Part shown: positions 1 to 7,272 of the stretch, piece by piece
How positions within the stretch are numbered: position 1 is the first letter of the stretch
How the letters are laid out: the number at the start of each line of letters is the position of its first letter
Assembly (NCBI GenBank): GCA_002686705.1
Contig: NYYH01000035.1
Coordinates: 23,368-43,977 of the forward strand
Source of the DNA: Bacteroidota bacterium
Lineage (GTDB): Bacteria > Bacteroidota > Bacteroidia > Bacteroidales > F082
DNA length: 20,610 bases
Reading direction: 5' to 3'
Translations under genes and position numbers: made by a program
The notes under the pieces: generated by a model
Seen by the model: the letters and a program-made list of their open reading frames with translations, nothing else
Database searches by the model: none
What the model was told of the DNA's origin: nothing

Positions 1-108
1 CTCTGTTATCATATTTTTTCAGAAGATAAATTTTGATGCTTAGGCAAAATGTGGAATTGGAAAGGCGCGCAGGCCTGTCAAAACAGCGGGCAGAGTCGGG
101 TGAATGGA

Positions 109-189
109 CAGTGGTTAGCCCTGTTTAGTTAGGCACTTGCCGTTTGTATGCTATCGCAGACACTCCGAACTTAGCAGGGCTTGACACTG
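109..189. repeat. Interrupted inverted repeat, GC-rich
   Basis: The left arm CAGTGgttAGCCCTG (109-123) pairs with the right arm CAGGGCTtgaCACTG (175-189). This gives seven plus five perfect base pairs separated by a symmetrical 3x3 internal loop. The apical region is 51 bases. No poly-T follows the right arm, so this is not a standard intrinsic terminator. It may be part of a dispersed repeat or a folded RNA. Confidence 0.5.
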
Positions 190-231
190 GCTAGAGCGGG
201 TAGGCGCATTTGTTTTGACTTGACTCTTTTG

Positions 232-261
232 TTTGCTTTTCTTGTCAAGAAGAAAAGTAAA
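232..261. repeat. Hairpin, 8 bp perfect stem extendable to 12
   Basis: CTTTTCTT (236-243) and AAGAAAAG (250-257) form a perfect 8-bp stem with the six-base loop GTCAAG. With one G-T wobble (235/258) the stem extends outward by three more A-T pairs to 232/261. The stem is almost entirely A-T and G-poor, so it is weak as a terminator. It lies at the 3' side of the GC-rich island and may mark its edge. Confidence 0.5.
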
Positions 262-449
262 AACCCGTCCGGTTCAAGGACATTTTAAAATCAAATCAAT
301 GCGAGCCTAAATATTTATATATCAACAATATGCAAAAAATTGTTATTGGTAGCATAGCGAAGGATCTCAATCTGATTGTAAAGATACCCGACTTACTCAG
401 GCAGGGATCTCATAAAGTTTCGTATTTCAGTTTTTGTTATTTAGAATGA

Positions 450-479
450 TTTGAAATAAGAATTTATTAACTATTTTTG
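450..479 (+). promoter_or_regulatory. Bacteroidota-type promoter for the E1 gene
   Basis: TTTG at 450-453 and TATTTTTG at 472-479 match the Bacteroidota sigma-ABfr consensus (TTTG / TAnnTTTG) exactly, with an 18-base spacer. Transcription would start near 486, leaving a leader of roughly 13 bases before the ATG at 499. Short leaders without a Shine-Dalgarno sequence are common in this phylum. Confidence 0.55.
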
Positions 480-498
480 CAGATTATTTAGGTTTGTT

Positions 499-2544
499 AT
501 GTCACATAAAAGAAAGTATACTCTCGACAGCACAAGTATAGAAACATTACAGCATTGGTATTCGTTAATGACATTAGGACGTCAGTTAGATGAGAAAGCA
601 CCAAACTATTTAAAACAAGCTTTAGGATGGTCTTACCATGCCCCATATGCCGGACATGATGGGATACAGCTTGCTATTGGTCAGGTTTTTGACAAGAAAA
701 CCGATTTTCTCTTTCCTTATTATCGTGATATGCTTACAGCTATATCTGCAGGTTTAACTGCAGAGGAAATAATACTTAATGGTATTTCGAAGGCAACTGA
801 CGTAGCAAGTGGGGGGCGACATATGTCAAACCATTTTGCTAAACCCGAGTGGAATATTCAAAATGTTTCTTCAGCAACTGGTAACCATACGCTACATGCA
901 GCAGGTGTTGCAAGATCTATAAAAATATACAAGGGTGGGGGTGTTGCTATTAGCTCACAAGGAGAATCTTCAACTTCTGAAGGTTATGTTTTTGAGGCAA
1001 TTAATGGTGCATCGAAAGAGAAACTTCCTGTACTATTTGTAATCCAGGATAATCAATATGGTATATCTGTTCCACAACGCGATCAGTCAGCCAATAGACG
1101 TGCAGCTGAGAATTATCGAGGTATAAAGAATTTGAAGATAATGTATTGTGACGGGAAAAATGTATTCGATTCGATGAATACAATGGCAGAGGCTAAGGAA
1201 CATGCAATTAAAAAAAGCGAACCAGTTATTGTTCAGGCAAATTGTACCAGGATCCATTCACATTCAAACTCTGACGCACATGAATTATATCGTGATGAAA
1301 ATGAGAGACATTGCGTTAAATTAAGCGATCCTCTCGTACGATTTAGAATTCAGCTGGTACATTCAGGAAAATTTACTGAAGATAATCTTAATAATCTCGA
1401 TAAAGAGGCGAAAAAGACTATTTCAGCGGCTCATAAAAAGGCATTAGTAGCACCCAATCCTAACCCCAAATCAATTTATAAATTTGTTACTCCCGAACCA
1501 TATGTGAGTAAGTTATATCCTGATGGCTTGCATGACGGAGCCAAAGGCGAATCAATGAGACTCATTCAAGCGCTAAATGAGACTCTTAAATCCGAATTTC
1601 ATCATAACCCTGATACATACATTTTTGGACAGGATATGGCAAATAAGGACAAAGGAGGGATCTTTAATGTAAGTAAAGGGATGCAACAGGAGTTTGGCAT
1701 AAGTCGTGTTTTTAATGCACCAATTGCTGAGGACTTTATTCTTGGAACAGCAAATGGAATGACACGTTTCAATGAAAAAATACGAGTTGTGATAGAAGGT
1801 GCTGAATTTGCTGATTATTTCTGGCCTGCAATGGAACAGTTGGTTGATAGCTCACACGATTATTGGCGTAGTAACGGCCAGTTTGCGCCAAATGTTACTA
1901 TTCGACTTGCGTCGGGTGGATATATTGGGGGTGGGCTATATCACTCACAAAATATTGAAGGGGCATTAACTACTTTCCCTGGCTTGCGAGTAGTTTATCC
2001 TGCTTTTGCAGATGATGCTGCAGGATTATTAAGAACCTCAATACGATCAAGAGGATTAACTTTATTTCTGGAACCTAAAGCATTATACAACGATCCGAAG
2101 GCTGAAACAAAAGTACCTGATGATTTTGAAGTTCCTTTCGGCAAAGCAAGGATAAGAAGGGAAGGACAAGATTTGAGTGTTATTACTTATGGCAATACTC
2201 TTCCAATGTGTCTTAGTGTTGCTGATAAAATTAAAGAAGAACTTAATAAGGATATAGAAGTCATTGATCTAAGATCGTTATTACCCTTGGACGAAGATAC
2301 TATTATCAAATCAGTTAAGAAAACAAACCGCGTGCTTGTGGTTCATGAAGATAAAGTATTTGGGGGTATTGGTGGAGAGGTGGCTGCAATAATTTCCGAT
2401 AAGGCTTTTAGTTATCTTGATGCTCCTGTAAAAAGGGTAGGAGCCAAATTTACTCCAATTGGATTTAATAGAATATTAGAGGAAGCTATACTGCCTGATG
2501 TCGAGAAAATATTAGATGGGATGAAAGAAGTTCTTGAATTTTAA
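499..2544 (+). CDS. 2-oxoacid dehydrogenase E1, fused alpha and beta subunits
   Basis: This 681-residue protein joins the two halves of a thiamine-diphosphate-dependent E1, the decarboxylating component of pyruvate or branched-chain 2-oxoacid dehydrogenase complexes. Residues about 15-330 are the E1-alpha part. The thiamine motif there begins GES at 155-157 and ends at Asn185, where the usual form is GDG or GEG. Residues about 350-681 are the E1-beta part, with the RVFNAPIAED segment, the HSQN motif (His482) and the PGLRVVYP stretch that starts the transketolase-like region. Fused E1 proteins of this size are typical of Bacteroidota. The start at 499 sits just after a good promoter. It converges on the broken hydrolase gene with a 4-bp gap. 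No E2 or E3 gene is nearby, so the substrate (pyruvate or branched-chain oxoacid) cannot be fixed. Confidence 0.93.
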   Translation: MSHKRKYTLDSTSIETLQHWYSLMTLGRQLDEKAPNYLKQALGWSYHAPYAGHDGIQLAIGQVFDKKTDFLFPYYRDMLTAISAGLTAEEIILNGISKATDVASGGRHMSNHFAKPEWNIQNVSSATGNHTLHAAGVARSIKIYKGGGVAISSQGESSTSEGYVFEAINGASKEKLPVLFVIQDNQYGISVPQRDQSANRRAAENYRGIKNLKIMYCDGKNVFDSMNTMAEAKEHAIKKSEPVIVQANCTRIHSHSNSDAHELYRDENERHCVKLSDPLVRFRIQLVHSGKFTEDNLNNLDKEAKKTISAAHKKALVAPNPNPKSIYKFVTPEPYVSKLYPDGLHDGAKGESMRLIQALNETLKSEFHHNPDTYIFGQDMANKDKGGIFNVSKGMQQEFGISRVFNAPIAEDFILGTANGMTRFNEKIRVVIEGAEFADYFWPAMEQLVDSSHDYWRSNGQFAPNVTIRLASGGYIGGGLYHSQNIEGALTTFPGLRVVYPAFADDAAGLLRTSIRSRGLTLFLEPKALYNDPKAETKVPDDFEVPFGKARIRREGQDLSVITYGNTLPMCLSVADKIKEELNKDIEVIDLRSLLPLDEDTIIKSVKKTNRVLVVHEDKVFGGIGGEVAAIISDKAFSYLDAPVKRVGAKFTPIGFNRILEEAILPDVEKILDGMKEVLEF

Positions 2545-2548
2545 CTTA

Positions 2549-3259
2549 TTATTTCCACATAATACGATATCCAATATTCCATTCAATATAATCTGCAATG
2601 GAAAAATTGTATGCTCGTACATTAATTCCAGCGAATACGTTATTTAATATATGATATTTAAGTCCAATACGTTGGTATGATCCACCTGGTTTTCGTCTGG
2701 GAATGGATATACCTTCAGAAGCTGTTTCGGGCACTTTCCATTCTTCTCTGTATATATACCATCCCGGTTGAATTACTACCGATAACTTATTTACTACTAA
2801 TTCAAATGATCCATATGCACCTATCGCAAGTTTGTTGCCATTGCCGGCATTAAGACGCGCAGTGGTCTTATTGTTTTCATAACTTATATATGAATTATAA
2901 GAACCATCATAACTGAAGTCTAATCCTGCTCCGAACTTTACCTTGTACGAAATCTGTCGGTTAACACCCGTTGAAAATGTGAAAATTCCATATGTCTCAG
3001 CTACATAAGTTGTATCAAGGTTATCATCTACCATAAATCCAAGTTGCTTTGAAGAACCTGCAATTAGTGCAATATATTCCCACTTATAGGAATATTTTGG
3101 TATCTCATTTATGATAAACTCTGTACGTGATTTAAATTGATACTTAATGCCAACACGTGGAGCAACTAGGTTAATTCCCATATTAGGAACACGCGTAGCA
3201 CCATTTGAGAAATGCGTAAAAGTAAATCCTCCGGTTAGGTTAAAATGCTTCCCAAGCAT
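2549..3259 (-). pseudogene. PagL-like acyloxyacyl hydrolase, C-terminal fragment
   Basis: This is the downstream half of a frame-broken gene read from the minus strand. It encodes 236 residues of alternating beta-strand character ending in an aromatic residue and Lys, as expected for an outer-membrane barrel. Near its start is the HFSNGA stretch (His16, Ser18 of the fragment), which matches the His-x-Ser-Asn active-site motif of PagL lipid A 3-O-deacylases and the related acyloxyacyl hydrolases of Bacteroidota. At the place where the PagL catalytic Glu would fall by simple counting there is an Asn, so the acid residue may be elsewhere or absent. The open frame extends upstream beyond the ATG at 3259 (IDAGLVANI before the Met) and continues smoothly from the N-terminal fragment after adding one base near 3287. 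The ATG is therefore an internal Met, not a real start. Confidence 0.75.
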
Positions 3260-3270
3260 TATGTTAGCTA

Positions 3271-3768
3271 CTAATCCGGCATCAATGAAGCAGTATTATA
3301 TGAGCCAATTGCATATTGGTATGGATTTGTTTTGAGATCAAAGGGCTTCCAATTGTAAGTTAGTCCAAAGCCAACCTCATAATTAATACTCCATCTATTA
3401 AACCGTTTAATAATAGGTGCATTAATAAACGTATAAATTGCTGAAGGTGTACCCAATTCGTCAAGATTGAAAAAATTTACTGTGTAAAATGCAAAACCCC
3501 AAGTCGGATAACCATATAACTGCTGCCAAAGTTTTCTCCCATCTGTTTCTATCCCGTATTGAAGCGAAAAGCTCTGAAAGTAGTCAATTGGTTTGCCACT
3601 TTTATTATCGCCTTTAAGAAAATCATTAGTTGGAAGCACTTTCCCAGCCTGATAAAAAAACCGGAGTGATTTATTATATCGATCTTTCTTAATGTTAGTA
3701 CTGTCTGATGCATATCCTGAGAAGGAAATTATTGCAATCAGGATTAATAGAATATTTACTTTTTTCAT
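3271..3768 (-). pseudogene. PagL-like acyloxyacyl hydrolase, N-terminal fragment
   Basis: This is the upstream half of the same gene, 165 residues. It begins with a clear signal peptide (MKKVNILLILIAIISFSGYA), followed by amphipathic strands rich in Tyr, Phe and Trp, typical of an outer-membrane barrel. True coding appears to run to GSYNTAS; the last few residues (LMPD) are out of frame and end at two tandem TAG codons. Inserting one A on the minus strand between about 3287 and 3286 restores GSYNTAS-IDAGLVANIMLG and joins the two halves into about 406 residues. The break is therefore a one-base loss, either a real mutation or a sequencing error. If real, the active-site His-Ser pair is never translated from this start. 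Upstream is a promoter candidate at 3786-3793. The protein's role would be trimming acyl chains from lipid A or a related outer-membrane lipid. Confidence 0.7.
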
Positions 3769-4059
3769 ATGTACAATTTACTTGTCAAACATAACAATAA
3801 ATACTGAAAGTGTAAACTTTAATATTTAAATTTTGAAGTACAATTTACCTTATCAATATATCATATTTATCAATTCAGCTGTATAAATACTGTTAATTGC
3901 ATGGGTATTTAGATGGAATATAATGAGTAAGTTAGGAAAACAAATTCGTTGTTATTGTTAACTGAATAATTCACGGTTTAATTACTTATTCATTACTAGT
4001 TAATACCATTGTGTATATTAGCAAGAAAATTGGATATTATTTGATCCTAAATTCAGCAC
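3769..4059. other. Divergent AT-rich intergenic region
   Basis: This 291-base region separates the divergent hydrolase and regulator genes. Apart from the minus-strand promoter candidate I find no RNA gene, terminator or exact promoter match for the plus-strand regulator. The closest sequence (TATTATTTG near 4035-4043) has one base too many between its TA and TTTG parts. Confidence 0.5.
3786..3793 (-). promoter_or_regulatory. Candidate -7 element for the PagL-like gene
   Basis: Read on the minus strand this is TATGTTTG, an exact TAnnTTTG match, about 18 bases before the start codon at 3768. A weaker TTTA (3813-3816, minus strand) lies 19 bases further upstream in the -33 position. Spacing suits the Bacteroidota housekeeping sigma factor, but short AT-rich matches arise easily by chance here. 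Confidence 0.35.
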
Positions 4060-5310
4060 ATGAAAAGTAGATTTCGATTATCATTATTAAAAATGACAAT
4101 CTTTCAAAAATTGCTGATTGGAATTATTGCTTTGTTGATGCTTAATACAATAATCGCTTTTGTTGGTATAATAAGTATCAACGAATTTGAGAAAACTGCA
4201 TACATTATGGTGGAGGAGTCTCAGGAGCAAAGTGCTTTTCAAAAACTGAAATTGAATGTCCAGCAGCTTCTTATGCCGGCAAATGATTACCTTGTACATG
4301 GAAACAAAGTTGAGAAGTACAATTTTGAACAATTACTTACAGTAGTAAAAGCCCAAATTATTGAATGTCGGGAACTTATTGGACATGAACATGAACATGT
4401 CGCTTTAAATGATTTTGAAAAAAGTCTTACTGTAGCGGAAGTACTTGCCTTAGAAATTTTAAAACTGGAAAGTCCAATTGGCAATCCAGAGGGGGCTATT
4501 ATGATGGAGGAGATGGATGCCGTGACTAATGAAGCAATCAAGAGTATTGATGAAATGTTAATGGTAGCATCGTTAGAAATGACAGAATACATTAACACAA
4601 ATCAAGCAACAAATATCCAGGCAACTCGTGTTATTATTTTTGTGGGATTGTTCATAGCACTATGTTTGGTGGTTGGAGGCTTTTTTTACGTAAAGGAGAT
4701 TACGAAACCGATAAAACATTTAGCACAAACAGCTCAAAAAATATCATCAGGTGATCTATCTGCTAAAGCAGATGTAAAGACTCGTACACGCGATGAAATT
4801 GATGATTATGCAAAGTCATTTAATAATATGATTGGAGTTTTGGAGAAAACCACTGTATCTCGAGATTATTTTAATAATATCCTTAACAGGATGGTAGATA
4901 CATTAATTATTACTGAAGCTAACGGTAAAATTGCAATAGTAAACCAAGCAACACTTGATCTACTCGATTATACGGAAGAAGAAATTATTGGTCAGTCAAT
5001 AGACAAGATATTATCAAGGGAAAGTGGTGAAGAAATTTTAAATAGCAGCAATACATACATTAACGTAGAAGAAGAGTCAGTACAAAATATATTTAATACC
5101 TATTACTCAAAATCTGGTAAAGCAATACCAGTATCTTTTTCCCGATCAATAATGCATGATAATGAAAATAAAATATCAGGAATGATATGTATTGCGTTTA
5201 ACAATACGGAAAGTTTGCACGAAGAACAACCATCAAATGGTGAAAATTCAGTTAACGAAGCAAGATATATAAAAGCTGTGGGAGAAATTCCTCTAACCAA
5301 AAGGGAATAG
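4060..5310 (+). CDS. Membrane HAMP-PAS sensor, cut short before its LuxR domain
   Basis: The 416 residues form a transmembrane sensor. A first membrane helix lies at about 18-40, a largely helical extracytoplasmic domain at 41-189 that looks like a four-helix-bundle sensor, a second membrane helix at 190-211, HAMP at about 212-265 and PAS at about 272-384. The last residues, PLTKRE, are the conserved opening of a LuxR-type helix-turn-helix. The reading frame then meets TAG (5308-5310) and continues in the same frame with the rest of that domain to 5478. Intact, the protein would have 472 residues and be a membrane-tethered transcription factor with no histidine kinase or receiver domain. Its place just upstream of the act-nar genes makes it a candidate regulator of them, but nothing in the sensor domain shows nitrate sensing. 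As read here it would not bind DNA. Confidence 0.8.
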   Translation: MKSRFRLSLLKMTIFQKLLIGIIALLMLNTIIAFVGIISINEFEKTAYIMVEESQEQSAFQKLKLNVQQLLMPANDYLVHGNKVEKYNFEQLLTVVKAQIIECRELIGHEHEHVALNDFEKSLTVAEVLALEILKLESPIGNPEGAIMMEEMDAVTNEAIKSIDEMLMVASLEMTEYINTNQATNIQATRVIIFVGLFIALCLVVGGFFYVKEITKPIKHLAQTAQKISSGDLSAKADVKTRTRDEIDDYAKSFNNMIGVLEKTTVSRDYFNNILNRMVDTLIITEANGKIAIVNQATLDLLDYTEEEIIGQSIDKILSRESGEEILNSSNTYINVEEESVQNIFNTYYSKSGKAIPVSFSRSIMHDNENKISGMICIAFNNTESLHEEQPSNGENSVNEARYIKAVGEIPLTKRE

Positions 5311-5478
5311 GAAATCATAAAATTGATTGCGGAGGAGTTAAGCAATCGCGAAATTGCGGAGAAGCTGTTTATAAGTGTCAGAACTGTTGAAACTCACAGA
5401 AAGAATATTATGCAAAAACTTCACACAAAAAGTGTAATCGCCCTAGTCCACTATGCGGCTCAAAACGGAATAATATAG
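5311..5478 (+). pseudogene. Severed LuxR-type helix-turn-helix domain
   Basis: These 55 codons follow the TAG stop in the same frame as the sensor upstream. They encode EIIKLIAEELSNREIAEKL and then the SVRTVETHRKNIMQKL recognition-helix region, a nearly textbook LuxR (GerE) domain, ending at TAG 5476-5478. No ATG precedes it; a TTG at 5323 could only start within the first helix and lacks a ribosome site. The domain shows no other damage, so the stop is recent, an error, or read through. The TAG falls between the Glu of LTKRE and the EII segment, a position that usually holds a variable residue, so one substitution (for example from AAG, GAG or TTG) would explain it. Confidence 0.75.
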
Positions 5479-5742
5479 TTTACCCGATAATTCTCCATTT
5501 CGTTTTAATGGCATTTAATATTTTTATTTTGCATAATTAAATTCTTAATTTTTCATAATTTTTGCACAATACTATATTTTTTTTTTGTTAAAGTAAATTA
5601 ATTTTATAGTTTAGCTGCCAATTTAAGAAAAATGGTACTTAAAAGGTGCGATTAAATAAAAAACCACTAATTATTTTTAAGATAGGATCGACTCTATTGA
5701 GAATTCATAATTCTAACTTCATTAATTAATAAAAAAGTAAAA
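5479..5742. other. Leader region before the act operon
   Basis: This 264-base AT-rich region precedes actA and should hold its promoter. It contains a run of ten T (5577-5586) and several near matches to TAnnTTTG (for example AATTTTTG at 5557-5564) but no exact match with a good upstream partner. No FNR/CRP-like TTGAT-N4-ATCAA site was found. The short inverted repeat at 5700-5714 is the only symmetrical element I noted. Confidence 0.45.
5700..5714. promoter_or_regulatory. Possible operator: short inverted repeat upstream of actA
   Basis: AGAATT-CAT-AATTCT is a perfect 6-bp inverted repeat with a 3-base centre, ending 28 bases before the actA start. Its position would suit a dimeric regulator, but 6-bp A/T-rich palindromes are common in DNA of this composition. 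Confidence 0.25.
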
Positions 5743-7221
5743 TTGAAATCAGATAAGGTAAGTTATTTAAACAGGTTAACAGGGGTATTTATACTTTTTA
5801 TTTTATGTATGAATACAGGGTTTGCCCAGTTTGATGCCTACGATGTGTTTGATAGTAAATGTGTACTTTGCCATACCATTGGTATGGGTGATCTAAAAGG
5901 ACCAGATCTAATTGGTGTTACCGAACGTCGTCAACAAGATTGGCTAATAAGATTTATTCAATCATCCCAATCAATGATAGAAGCAGGCGACCCAGTAGCA
6001 GTTGAACTATTTGCTAAATACAACCAAACTGAAATGCAAGACTGGGATTATTCAGAAGGTGAGATTATTGAATTGTTAAACTATATTTCTACCTTTAGTG
6101 GATCAGCAGTAACTGATAATGAAATTGTGACAGATAGTGCTAGTAAAGATAGTAAACAGATATTGTTGGACGAACTAAATGCAATTATCGAGTATTATAA
6201 AGACAAGAAAAGAAAAAATATTTCAATATTAGATATTGAAACAGGTGAGGCCCTTTTCACAGGGCAACTTTCATTTAATAATGGTGCAGAAGTTTGTGTG
6301 AATTGTCATAATGTGATTGAAATTGACACATTAAACCTGAATCCTTCTGCTTTTGAAATTGCACAAAAATATCCTGATAGAATAATTGATGTATCGAAAA
6401 AACCACCCTCGAAAATAATGAGAGGAGTGTATAAGGATCATGAACTTGATGATTTAGAGATTAAATATATATCTTATTATCTTGAATCTATAAGTGAAAA
6501 CGGGTTAACTGTTAAAAAGAAAATAAATTTTAACAAAATCATTGCTTTTTCGTTGTTGTTTTTGCTTATTTTTTCTATTGTTGATCTAAAGTTCAGAAAG
6601 GTTATCAAATTAAAACAAATACATTACGCGATTATTTTGCTTGTATTTGTTTACTTTTCGAACGAGGTATATTTAAGTGCCAAGAATTTAAGTTTATCAG
6701 AGAATTATGAGCCTGTACAGCCCATAAAATTTTCTCATAAAATTCATGCCGGCAGTAATAGAATTAATTGCATTTATTGCCACAGTAGCGTTACTGAAAG
6801 TAAAATTGCTGGTATTCCACCTGCAAATGTTTGTATGAATTGCCACAAAGCTGTGAAGAGTGGAACAATATCGGGAAAATACGAGATTAATAAAATTTAT
6901 GAATCTATAAACACAAATACACCGATTGAATGGATTCAGGTACACAATCTACCTGATCATGTATTCTTTAGTCATGCCCAGCATGTTAAAGCAGGTAAGA
7001 GGGAATGTGCTGATTGCCACGGTAAAGTGGAAGAAATGGAACGGGTTAGGCAGGTCGCTGATCTTTCAATGGGATGGTGCCTCGATTGCCATCGAACATC
7101 AATGGTAAATTCCGATTCGAACGATTATTATATTAGTTTATATAAGCATAGTGATTTGCAAAATCGCAAATTAAATGTTGAGGATATTGGAGGCAATGAT
7201 TGTCAAAGATGTCATTATTAA
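5743..7221 (+). CDS. actA: ACIII subunit ActA, multihaem cytochrome c with seven haem sites
   Basis: ActA is the multihaem subunit of alternative complex III, passing electrons from the iron-sulfur subunit ActB toward cytochrome c at the outer face of the inner membrane. The 492 residues start with a signal peptide (1-28). A monohaem domain with CVLCH (40-44) and a candidate Met ligand at 98 follows, then a second monohaem domain with CVNCH (185-189) and candidate Met226. Two membrane helices (about 264-281 and 293-311) come next. The C-terminal pentahaem core has CxxCH motifs at 343, 364, 422, 446 and 487 and the HNLPDHVFFSHAQH stretch typical of ActA. The total is seven sites, against five in the canonical core; the middle domain is the unusual one. 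The start is TTG: its context (aaaaaagtaaaa, then TTGAAAT) is nearly identical to that of the actB ATG, and no other start would keep the signal peptide. Confidence 0.93.
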   Translation: MKSDKVSYLNRLTGVFILFILCMNTGFAQFDAYDVFDSKCVLCHTIGMGDLKGPDLIGVTERRQQDWLIRFIQSSQSMIEAGDPVAVELFAKYNQTEMQDWDYSEGEIIELLNYISTFSGSAVTDNEIVTDSASKDSKQILLDELNAIIEYYKDKKRKNISILDIETGEALFTGQLSFNNGAEVCVNCHNVIEIDTLNLNPSAFEIAQKYPDRIIDVSKKPPSKIMRGVYKDHELDDLEIKYISYYLESISENGLTVKKKINFNKIIAFSLLFLLIFSIVDLKFRKVIKLKQIHYAIILLVFVYFSNEVYLSAKNLSLSENYEPVQPIKFSHKIHAGSNRINCIYCHSSVTESKIAGIPPANVCMNCHKAVKSGTISGKYEINKIYESINTNTPIEWIQVHNLPDHVFFSHAQHVKAGKRECADCHGKVEEMERVRQVADLSMGWCLDCHRTSMVNSDSNDYYISLYKHSDLQNRKLNVEDIGGNDCQRCHY

Positions 7222-7272
7222 TATTTACCATTGGGCTTTAACGACTAGCCTTATTTAGTAAAAAAAGTAAAA

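Larger units (their letters stand above)
1..498. other. Non-coding leader region with GC-rich island
   Basis: I see no convincing gene in these 498 bases. Positions about 60-290 are clearly richer in G and C than the rest of the window and contain two fold-back structures, listed separately. The remainder is AT-rich and ends in a promoter candidate for the E1 gene. The only notable open frame is a 39-codon one at 330-449, which resembles nothing I know. The GC-rich island could be a dispersed repeat, a decayed gene or a structured RNA; the sequence alone does not decide. Confidence 0.6.

Noticed and set aside
236..257. An intrinsic terminator of a gene left of the window
   Set aside because: The stem is A-T dominated, lacks a following U-tract in either direction and no gene end is seen before it.
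330..449. A 39-codon open frame between the GC-rich island and the E1 promoter
   Set aside because: It has no recognisable family, no promoter or ribosome site of its own, and it ends inside the promoter candidate of the E1 gene; chance is enough to explain it.
5308..5478. TAG recoded as an amino acid genome-wide
   Set aside because: The same regulator also ends in TAG at 5476-5478 and the broken hydrolase frame ends in TAG TAG; nothing in the window shows TAG being used as sense in an intact gene, so recoding is not supported.
5479..5742. An FNR- or CRP-like site controlling act-nar
   Set aside because: I looked for TTGAT-N4-ATCAA or close variants upstream of actA and found none; the only symmetrical element is a short A/T-rich repeat.
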